Shown one piece after another: positions 25,048 to 30,464 of a stretch of DNA of 30,525 nt. The notes beneath the pieces were generated by a model. It did no database searches. It saw only the letters and a list, made by a program, of their open reading frames with translations, and was not told where the DNA came from. The stretch's first letter is position 1. The number at the start of each line of letters is the position of its first letter. The position numbers and the translations under genes are program-made. The stretch is from assembly GCF_910579365.1 (NCBI RefSeq), contig NZ_CAJTUX010000033.1, forward strand, positions 1 through 30,525. Reading direction: 5' to 3'. The stretch comes from an uncultured Oscillibacter sp. Its GTDB lineage: Bacteria > Bacillota > Clostridia > Oscillospirales > Oscillospiraceae.

Positions 25048-26010
25048 TTTCTCATACTTGGCTGTACTCCGGGGACAAGTCGATCTCCCCAATAAACATA
25101 TAATGCACATCGATCCGCTGTACCCGGCGTCCACCGGACTTGTCAGGGGCGTAAACCACCACCTTCTCCACAAACTCCCGCAGGAGTGCGGGGGGGCAGT
25201 TCAGTGGGCTCGGTGTACTTCTTCACAATGTTCAGAAAGCTCTGGACATTGACGGCCTGGGCCTCGGCGGCGTTCACGATGGCCCGGAGGTTTTCAACAG
25301 ACTGCTTCAAGTCCGCCGGTTCCTGCTCCGCCCGCTGTGCGGCAGTTTTGTTCTCCATAACGCGTCGTACAAACCCGTCCTCCTGGGCATAGGCCACTGC
25401 CCTTTGCAGGTTTTGAAGCGCCAGCCGTTCCAGGACCACGGCCCGGATATAGTGTGCAGAGCAGCCTTTCTTTCCCCGATAGGTCGCGCAGGTGTAGCGC
25501 TCCTGTTCATGCGTCCAAGAAGCCGTCCGGCAATGGTACAGCTTTGCGCCACAGTCGGCGCAGTATACCAGCCCGGAAAACATACCCATTTCCCCAATTT
25601 TTGTGAGGCGGCGGCGCTGCTCCCTTGCCTTCTGCACGATCTCCCAGGTTTCCGGGTCAATGATTGCTTTGTGAGTGTTTTCAATAACTACCCACTTCTC
25701 CGGGGGATTGGCAATTTTCTTCTTGGATTTATAGGAGAGCTTGGCAGTTTTGAAGTTGGCTGTACGGCCCAGGTAGGAATCCTGCTCTAAAATGTCTGCA
25801 ATCGTGTCAGAAGTCCAGCGGCAAGGATCGTCCGGGTGATAGCGCCGGGTTCGGCCTGTACGCTGAAATTCGATGGTCCCCGGCCCTGGTGCAGCCATAA
25901 AGGGACTGTGTAGACAGCCGCTGACCGGATATCCCCTTATTACGGAATACAGCTCGAATCTTCTTGCTCGTATCCTTCGCGTACCATTCATTTATGATGT
26001 TCCTTGTGTG
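25033..26010 (-). pseudogene. Large serine recombinase, decayed
   Basis: Minus-strand fragments match the TnpX-like large serine recombinases common in gut Firmicute elements. In order they are RNIINEWYAKDTSKKIRAVF and RNKGISGQRLSTQSLYG (about 25905-26010). Then, after a lost segment, RYHPDDPCRWTSDTIADILE with the zinc-ribbon part LVYCADCGAKLYH, and finally the coiled-coil and tail. A G7 run at 25190-25196 (C7 in the gene) shifts the frame. Past it the reading continues LREFVEKVVVYAPDKSGG and VQRIDVHYMFIGEIDLSPEYSQ to about 25060, where a further shift or early stop occurs. The N-terminal catalytic domain with the active Ser is absent. It is non-functional; direction and identity are clear. 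Confidence 0.8.
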
Positions 26011-26099
26011 GGGGAAAAACGAAGTTGGGCAACCGTCGCGACGCAAGGGTTGCAGGTATGTTTCACTATGGGGCGGCAAATCGTGGCCATAACGGAAAA

Positions 26100-26247
26100 G
26101 CGTCCGTTTGATACTCTGCTCGTAGAACATCACATATTCCTTTTCTATGACCATGTTCTCGTGGTAGTGGGCAAAAACCAGTATTTGAATTGGCACCGCT
26201 GGCGCACCTCATCAAAGAAGTCTGTTACCCAGCTCGTTAACTGTTTT
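26100..26247 (-). pseudogene. C-terminal remnant of a calcineurin-like phosphoesterase
   Basis: Reading the minus strand from the IS edge gives QLTSWVTDFFDEVRQRCQFK then YWF. After a one-base shift it continues HYHENMVIEKEYVMFYEQSI. The Gly/Ala-His-Tyr-His-x-Asn pattern and the final YEQ match the end of Firmicute metallophosphoesterases. The gene is cut by the IS insertion on its 5' side and merges into recombinase debris on the other. Identification rests on about 50 residues and is tentative. Confidence 0.45.
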
Positions 26248-26744
26248 TAGATAGTGCCGTCAATCAATGAGGAGCCAAATAGCAATACAACGAATTTGGA
26301 CAGCAGCGACGAAGGAAGCGTCATTTTTAGCGCAGCGCGCAGCAATGCCGCGCCAGTGTTTGAGAAGAAAAGCGTTCTCAACGAGATGACGAAGTTTGTA
26401 AAGATATTTATCGTATTCACGCAATTCTTTGCGGTTTTTCTTTGGAGGGATGACTGGCGTCATCCCCTCGTCAGCAGCGCGGTGTACATTCTTCCAATTT
26501 CCATACGTTTCCGGCAAATCCAGCCAGGGTGCTTCGGTGCGTAAGATCCAGAATACACCGTTGGTAAACTGCCGTGTATCTCGGGCATTGCCTCCGCGTG
26601 TCCCCTTTTCGCCTATTGTGTATGGCCTGATTTTCTCCCACGCTCTGTCGCCTATATCATGTCGATGCTGTTCTTCCGCCATTTTTCTGCCCTCCCGCTA
26701 CTTTGGAGACTATTATAACCTATTTTTATTGACGGCGATATCTA
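26248..26744 (-). mobile_element. IS5-type element, internally deleted, with both terminal inverted repeats
   Basis: The ends read GATAGTGCCGTCAAT (26250-26264) and, on the other strand, GATATCGCCGTCAAT (26728-26742), 13 of 15 identical. TA flanks each end as expected for a 2-bp target duplication. The element is about 493 bp between the TA copies, far shorter than the ~850 bp usual for this group. It separates the phosphoesterase remnant from the integrase remnant. Confidence 0.75.
26260..26682 (-). pseudogene. IS5-family transposase with in-frame internal deletion
   Basis: The 140-residue open frame starts MAEEQHRHDIGDRAWEKIRP with a normal ribosome site (GGGAGG) and reads through the family's N-terminal block GVFWILRTEAPWLDLPETYG, then NWKNVHR. 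It jumps directly to the late block ADEGMTPVIPPKKNRKELRE and YDKYLYKLRHLVENAF. About 110-120 residues including the first catalytic acids of the DDE triad are missing, but the frame is kept. The stop codon lies inside the terminal repeat. It should be catalytically dead, though the DNA-binding part could still be made. Confidence 0.78.
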
Positions 26745-26757
26745 GAAGATTACTATT

Positions 26758-27328
26758 CCTACAAAGTTAAAAAGGGCCTCAGCCCTAATTCCGTTATCAA
26801 GCATCACGCCATGATTCGGACCGCCCTGCAATGGGCTGTGAAGCATCGTTATATCCGTGAGAACGTGGCTGACTTCGCTGAGAAGCCCAGTCACATCCGT
26901 TATCGTGGGGCGGAGCCTTACACAGTTCAGGAGATTGCGAACCCGCTGCAACTAACAGCCAGCCAGCGAGCCGATTGCCGTACCGATTTTCCCGGCGAGC
27001 TTCTATGGCCTCCGGCGTTCTGAACTGCTGGGCTTACGCTGGTCGGCAATCGACTTCCAGCAAGGCACCATCACCATTTCCACTACCGTCGTCAAAGAAA
27101 AGCACAATGGGGAAATTAGAGCCATTGTCCGGGAAAATACGACCAAGAGCGATACCAGTATGCGGACATTGTCCCTTTGCCAGTACACCTATCAGTATTT
27201 CATGAACCTAAAAGCTGGGTGGTATCATGCCGCAAAATCTGCTTTCCAGCCCCAATTTTTCGTAAATGTTAGAAACGTGTTAGAAAACGCCAATTTTCCA
27301 GCAAAAAAGAAAAGTAAGAATCCCTAGA
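26758..27328 (+). pseudogene. Tyrosine recombinase (integrase) remnant
   Basis: The plus-strand reading KGLSPNSVIKHHAMIRTALQ then WAVKHRYIRENVADFAEKPS is the SAM-like core-binding domain of a Tn916-type integrase. A tandem CCAG duplication (26959-26966) shifts the frame. Removing 4 bases continues EPIAVPIFPASFYGLRRSEL then LGLRWSAIDFQQGTITISTT, which contains the first catalytic Arg. The fragment ends at a stop near 27328 after KNP; the His-x-x-Arg and Tyr motifs are missing, and the 5' end is cut by the IS. Non-functional. Confidence 0.75.
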
Positions 27329-27349
27329 ACCATTGCGGTTCTAGGGATT
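27319..27349 (-). terminator. Terminator of a former tRNA gene (minus strand)
   Basis: A 13-bp perfect stem (AATCCCTAGAACC / GGTTCTAGGGATT) with a 5-base loop is followed on the minus strand by CTTACTTTTCTTTTTT. It begins 2 bases after the CCA end of the tRNA fragment, the normal place for a tRNA terminator. Confidence 0.8.
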
Positions 27350-27351
27350 TG

Positions 27352-27374
27352 TGGTTGCGGAGACAGGACTTGAA
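27352..27374 (-). other. tRNA 3'-end fragment: candidate attachment-site junction
   Basis: On the minus strand TTCAAGTCCTGT-CTCCGCA-A-CCA gives a T-loop (TTCAAGT), the 3' half of a T-stem (CCTGT), the 3' half of an acceptor stem (CTCCGCA), a discriminator A and encoded CCA. The 5' part of the tRNA is absent: the bases to the right do not continue the T-stem. This is the usual signature left when an integrase recombines into a tRNA 3' end. The adjacent integrase gene (27515-28708) fits. tRNA identity cannot be told from the fragment. Confidence 0.7.
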
Positions 27375-27514
27375 AAGGAAAAGGCGTTTTTCGCTTCGTT
27401 CCACAAAGCTATGTATCCCTTGCAATCAGGGCGTTTCCGGCGTTGTGTCTTTCACGCCGCCTCCTTCTTGGTCGTTGCGTTTCACCAAAATAACGACCAA
27501 ACAACGACCAAATT

Positions 27515-28708
27515 TCACGCCTGTTTCTTCCGCCCGAACTTCACCGGCAGGGCCTCCGCCAAGGCATCGCAAGCCCTAGCCTGGGCCGTCTCGAAGGTAT
27601 GGGCATAGATGTTCAGGGTGGTCGATGTCTGGGAGTGCCCCAGGGCGGCGGAGACGGCCCGCACGTCCTCTCCGTTGTAAATCAGCAAGGAGGCGTTCAG
27701 GTGCCGGAATTGATGAACCCCATAGAAAGGTAGCCCCTTTTCCTCACAGAACCCCCGGAGCCATTTATAGGCCCTCTCCGGGTTGACGGGGCTTCCGTCC
27801 TGCTTGGTGAACAACCGCCCGCACTCATGCCATTGGTCCCCGAGCGCCAGCCGCTGCCGGGCCTGTTCCACCCTCAGCCGCTTCACAAGGTCGAATATCC
27901 AGGCGGGGAGCTTTCATGTCCGGCGGCTCTTGGTGGTCTTCGTGGGAGCCGTGAAAATGCCCTCAGAGGCCGTATAGAGCGACGCCCGCCGGACCGACAC
28001 GGTACAGCGCTCAAAATCGAAGTCACTGAACTCAAACCCGCACAGCTCCTCCCGCCGGAAGCCACCGAACAGGGCCAGGGAGAAAAACACCTGCCAGCAG
28101 AGCGGCGCGTCCGCCAGGGCGTCCAGGAACGCCTGTGCCTCCTCCAAGGTGTAGCAGGTCTTCTCCTTCCCCGTCTCCAGCGGCGGCAGCGTGACGGCCC
28201 GACAGGGGTTATACTGGATCATCCCCATTTTCACGGCGTAGGAGAACACGGCGGAGACAAATGACAGGTGGTTTTTGACACTTTTCGGGGACAACCCCCG
28301 GTCTTCCCTGGAGCGGTTCGCCCCCGGTTCGCTGAGCGTGTTAATGAACCGCTGGACCTGCCTGGGCGTGATCTTGTCCATGTACAGGTGCCCGAGGGCG
28401 GCATATACCCGAGGGGACATCTGCCTGTAGTTGGCCTGTGTGCGCTTGCCTAGGGACTTTTCCACATATTCGGTAAACCATTGCCCGGCGAAGACTTCAA
28501 ACTTGATGTGGCCGTCCGTCAGGGAGGAGCCCCGGCATTCTTCGTCAAAGAGGACCTTCTGCCGGTTCAGCTCCTTCTCGATCTGCCGGGGCGGCATGCC
28601 CGGGTCCGGGGTCCAGGTCCGGGACTTCATCACCTGCTTGCCCTCCGGGGTATAGCCCACGGAAGCCCGGAGCCGGTACGAGCCGCCGCGCTTTGTAACG
28701 GTTGCCAT
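27515..28708 (-). pseudogene. Phage/ICE-type tyrosine integrase interrupted by one in-frame TGA
   Basis: The start MATVTKRGGSYRLRASVGYT has AAAGGAG about 10 bases upstream. An Arm-binding N terminus, a SAM-like domain (FAGQWFTEYVEKSL, then VYAALGHLYMDKITPRQVQR) and the catalytic domain follow: Arg in FGGFRREELCG, HQFRH (His-x-x-Arg), LGHSQTSTTLNIYAH (His and Tyr). All catalytic residues remain. The only lesion is TGA at 27914-27916 between KSRRT and KLPAWIFDLV, in the same frame. It could come from CGA by a single C-to-T change. Full length would be about 396 residues. As it stands the protein would be cut before the His/Arg/Tyr part, so it is probably inactive unless read through. Confidence 0.85.
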
Positions 28709-28729
28709 GATGTTTTTCTCCTTTCCGAT

Positions 28730-28758
28730 TTGACACCACGGCCCCGGTATGATATCAT
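28730..28758 (+). promoter_or_regulatory. Promoter of the orphan small RNA
   Basis: -35 TTGACA (28730-28735), a 17-bp spacer and -10 TATCAT (28753-28758, inside the palindrome ATGATATCAT) give a start near 28764. It lies divergent to, and just upstream of, the integrase gene. Confidence 0.75.
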
Positions 28759-28763
28759 AAAAG

Positions 28764-28857
28764 GGCGCAAGGGTGCCTTGTTTCGTCGACGTGGTATGTT
28801 TGTGCATCTATGACCGTCCCGGTGTTTGCAGCGCCGGGGCGGTTCTTATTGCTTTTT
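28764..28857 (+). ncRNA. Candidate small RNA resembling a type I antitoxin, without a visible toxin
   Basis: A consensus promoter is followed about 50 bases later by a terminator: ACCGTCCCGG / CCGGGGCGGT (28813-28822 / 28834-28843, one G-U pair) and TCTTATTGCTTTTT. The predicted transcript is about 94 bases, carries no ribosome site plus start of note, and begins AAAAGGGCGC. The antisense RNA at 29062-29157 begins with the same AAAGGGCGC word and is of the same size. On the opposite strand AAAAAGCAATAAGAACCGCC parallels the 3' end of the toxin gene, suggesting a lost toxin partner. Confidence 0.55.
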
Positions 28858-28877
28858 GTGGAAAACCGTGGTATCCT
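28849..28877 (+). promoter_or_regulatory. Possible promoter of the holin-like toxin gene
   Basis: -35 TTGCTT (28849-28854), a 17-bp spacer and -10 TATCCT (28872-28877) would start transcription near 28884 and give a leader of about 104 bases. Long structured leaders are common in type I toxins. The match is moderate. Confidence 0.45.
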
Positions 28878-28987
28878 GGCGATAGGAAAGAATGATCTTT
28901 CAGCGCTGCCAGTAACGGCGGACGGTTGGCCCTCTCGACAGGGGGGCAGCTTCTGCCCCCTAATCTTCGGAAAGGGGGGCTTGCCCA

Positions 28988-29074
28988 ATGGTCACATATA
29001 GTGAACTGTTTCAGTACACGCTTGTTATCATCGGCATTATCGGCCTCTTTATTGCGGCCTATAAAAAGAAGTAA
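28988..29074 (+). CDS. Putative holin-like toxin, 28-residue membrane peptide (type I TA)
   Basis: The peptide starts MVTYSELFQYTLVIIGIIGL and ends FIAAYKKK. It has the MVTYxELF start, a single hydrophobic span and a Lys-rich tail, the pattern of the small membrane toxins annotated as putative holin-like toxins in Firmicutes (TxpA/BsrG/Fst relatives). AAAGGGGGG lies 9 bases before the ATG. A terminator hairpin starts at the stop codon, and a convergent antisense RNA with its own consensus promoter covers the 3' end. The peptide would insert in the inner membrane and depolarise it if made in excess. It is too short for ordinary gene calling. Confidence 0.85.
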   Translation: MVTYSELFQYTLVIIGIIGLFIAAYKKK

Positions 29075-29157
29075 CCGCCCCAGGCTCCAACCAAGGCGGT
29101 TACTCTTTTGAGTAAATAACTTTGGGGGCCAACCGTCTACCGGCAGCGCCCTTTCTA
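29062..29157 (-). ncRNA. Antisense RNA antitoxin to the holin-like toxin mRNA
   Basis: A near-consensus minus-strand promoter (29164-29192) is followed by about 95 bases ending in the hairpin 29070-29104 and, on this strand, TCTTTTTAT. The RNA is complementary to the last coding bases, the stop codon and the 3' UTR of the toxin mRNA. This matches the 3'-overlap layout of TxpA/RatA-type pairs. Size and ends are predicted from promoter and terminator, not measured. Confidence 0.78.
29070..29104. terminator. Shared bidirectional terminator of toxin mRNA and antisense RNA
   Basis: Stem AGTAACCGCC / GGCGGTTACT (10 bp) has a 15-base loop. The plus side is followed by CTTTTGAG and the minus side by TCTTTTTAT, so both transcripts can end here and share 35 complementary bases. 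Confidence 0.8.
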
Positions 29158-29163
29158 TGTTTA

Positions 29164-29192
29164 AGTATAACCGCCTGTATTGGATTTGTCAA
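29164..29192 (-). promoter_or_regulatory. Promoter of the antisense RNA
   Basis: On the minus strand, -35 TTGACA (29187-29192), a 17-bp spacer and -10 TATACT (29164-29169) predict a start near 29157. Confidence 0.85.
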
Positions 29193-29243
29193 GTGGTGAA
29201 CCGTGGTGACACGCCGTGGAATGATAGATTGCGCTCTGTAGTC

Positions 29244-29272
29244 AGCCCTGGGCCTCTGGCCTGGGGCTTTTT
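29244..29272 (+). terminator. Strong terminator-like hairpin, transcript unknown
   Basis: AGCCCTGGGCC-TCT-GGCCTGGGGCT (11-bp stem with two G-U pairs) is followed directly by TTTT. No plus-strand gene ends here. It may end a further small RNA from the 29190-29240 region or be the start of the hairpin array that follows. Confidence 0.55.
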
Positions 29273-29304
29273 GCTCGCCGGATTTGGCGTGCAATCGGTT
29301 TTGG

Positions 29305-29466
29305 TCCCCTATTCTGGGGAGCAAAGGGGGATTCCCCAATTTTGGGGAGAGTAGATCGGCTCAAAATTGAGCTCAGTAACCAGGGAGAAAGTTCCCTGGT
29401 CCGCTGCCCTCAAAACTGAGGTGAGCACTGACCCCAAAATTGGGGACTGCACAACTTTGTGCAGTC
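29305..29466. repeat. Array of seven consecutive short hairpins
   Basis: In 162 bases, seven inverted repeats follow one another: TCCCC/GGGGA (29305-29320), TCCCCAA/TTGGGGA (29333-29348), GCTCAA/TTGAGC (29359-29372), ACCAGGGA/TCCCTGGT (29379-29400), CCTCA/TGAGG (29408-29421), CCCCAA-AA-TTGGGG (29432-29445) and GACTGCACA/TGTGCAGTC (29445-29466). Several share a CAAAATTG-like centre. No gene covers the region. It lies between the toxin module and the repressor gene. Confidence 0.7.
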
Positions 29467-29560
29467 AATGCCGGATGAGTTGACCCGAATTAAAATCGTG
29501 TCAGACGGGCAGAACCGAGCAGTGTTGGCGGTATCAGGGTGCCGGAAATTTCCGCACTCT

Positions 29561-30076
29561 CTATTCGCCCTCCTTCGCCCCCTCTGGCGCGTCCTGGGCG
29601 GTAGGGGTATCCGTATCCCCGGCAGGGGCTGGCGGTGCTTCTGGGGGGTCTTGGAGACGGTAGCGGGGAATTTCGGTTAGTTCTTCAACGCGCTCAACGG
29701 CCTTTCTCTTTCCATCAGTATTTAGCGATTTGAACGCTATCTTCAATCTATTTGCAACATACTTTTCATCCTCAAAACCTGTTATCTCTGCAAAGAAAAT
29801 ACTTTGTGCGAGTGATCCGGGCCTTAAACGTGGTTTTCCGTATTCATCTATGCCTTCGAACCCATCTGCCCCGGCCAATTTCTTTAGGATTTCACGATTA
29901 AAGTAAACCAGATCAACATCTTTTTCAGCGTCAATCAAGTCTACAATATCAATTTCCAGGGCTTGCGCAACACGCTGCGCTATAATTTTATCTACACGTT
30001 TAGAATCTCTTTTTGTAATAGAATATAGCGTATTTACAGAAATTCCAGATTTTTCAGACAGTTGCTTAATCGTCAT
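29561..30076 (-). CDS. XRE-type repressor-like protein, possibly truncated at its start
   Basis: The 171-residue protein begins MTIKQLSEKSGISVNTLYSI, then TKRDSKRVDKIIAQRVAQAL, i.e. helices 2-5 of an XRE HTH. It has a middle region rich in Asp/Glu/Phe (RPGSLAQSIFFAEITGFEDE) and a Pro/Ala/Glu tail. The preceding codons read GIRIKNALREKG, the missing helix 1, but no usable start lies in that frame. A GTG 6-7 bases after GAGGTGG would fit if one G were added to the GGGG run near 30113. So the annotated ATG may be a fallback start of a damaged gene, or an unusual start codon is used. It is divergent from the Cro-like gene and likely represses both promoters. Confidence 0.7.
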   Translation of the reverse strand: MTIKQLSEKSGISVNTLYSITKRDSKRVDKIIAQRVAQALEIDIVDLIDAEKDVDLVYFNREILKKLAGADGFEGIDEYGKPRLRPGSLAQSIFFAEITGFEDEKYVANRLKIAFKSLNTDGKRKAVERVEELTEIPRYRLQDPPEAPPAPAGDTDTPTAQDAPEGAKEGE

Positions 30077-30139
30077 TCCCTTTTCTCTGAGGGCATTTTT
30101 TATGCGGATTCCTACCCCACCTAAACCACCTCAATAGTG

Positions 30140-30168
30140 AGTATATCCCATATTAGTGCGTTTAGCAA
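30140..30168 (-). promoter_or_regulatory. Promoter of the repressor gene
   Basis: On the minus strand, -35 TTGCTA (30163-30168), a 17-bp spacer and -10 TATACT (30140-30145) are seen. The -35 and spacer are covered by the operator at 30152-30165. Confidence 0.75.
30152..30165. promoter_or_regulatory. Operator copy 1 of the divergent switch
   Basis: ATTAGTGCGTTTAG is the exact reverse complement of the 14 bases at 30227-30240. It overlaps the repressor promoter. Confidence 0.7.
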
Positions 30169-30186
30169 GATTTTTTTATTTTCCTC

Positions 30187-30215
30187 TTGAAATCTAGTGA
30201 AATTAGCGCTATTAT
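30187..30215 (+). promoter_or_regulatory. Promoter of the Cro-like gene
   Basis: -35 TTGAAA (30187-30192), a 17-bp spacer and -10 TATTAT (30210-30215) predict a start near 30222, 38 bases before the ATG. Confidence 0.75.
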
Positions 30216-30219
30216 CACT
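30196..30219. promoter_or_regulatory. Imperfect 24-bp dyad over the Cro-like promoter
   Basis: AGTGAAATTAGC-GCTATTATCACT is palindromic around AGCGCT with two mismatched pairs and covers the spacer and -10. It is a candidate operator of different sequence from the two 14-mers. Confidence 0.6.
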
Positions 30220-30226
30220 TATAGCC

Positions 30227-30240
30227 CTAAACGCACTAAT
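30227..30240. promoter_or_regulatory. Operator copy 2 of the divergent switch
   Basis: CTAAACGCACTAAT is the inverted copy of the site at 30152-30165. It lies in the leader of the Cro-like mRNA just after the predicted start. Confidence 0.7.
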
Positions 30241-30259
30241 TTTGTGGAGGTGAGACCAA

Positions 30260-30457
30260 ATGAATATCCGCACGCAATTCATCGAGGCCAAAATGGCGGA
30301 ACAGGGTTTGACCAAAAAGGCCCTTGCTGCAAACTGTGGCATCTCTGCCCAGAACATCAGCACGGTCATCCGGCGGGGTACCTGTGAACCAAAAACCGCC
30401 GGGAAGCTGGCGGCGGGCCTGGGCGTCCCCGTGGAGACACTTATCAAGGAGGGGTAG
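30260..30457 (+). CDS. Small Cro-like HTH regulator
   Basis: The 65-residue protein consists almost entirely of an XRE HTH: MNIRTQFIEAKMAEQGLTKK, then ALAANCGISAQNISTVIRRG with recognition helix AQNISTVIRRG, ending LGVPVETLIKEG. GGAGGTGA lies 7 bases before the ATG. Divergent pairing with the larger HTH protein at 29561-30076, with mirrored operators between, resembles a CI/Cro decision switch of a prophage or integrative element. Confidence 0.82.
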   Translation: MNIRTQFIEAKMAEQGLTKKALAANCGISAQNISTVIRRGTCEPKTAGKLAAGLGVPVETLIKEG

Positions 30458-30464
30458 CCATGTA

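Noticed and set aside
28755..28988. 77-codon minus-strand frame opposite the toxin leader
   Set aside because: No start signal and no family resemblance; it covers the orphan RNA and the toxin promoter.
29157..29354. 65-codon plus-strand frame between toxin and hairpin array
   Set aside because: No ribosome site; it crosses the antisense promoter and several hairpins; no recognisable protein.
29305..29466. CRISPR array
   Set aside because: The units are inverted repeats of differing sequence and length, not regularly spaced direct repeats, and no cas gene is present.
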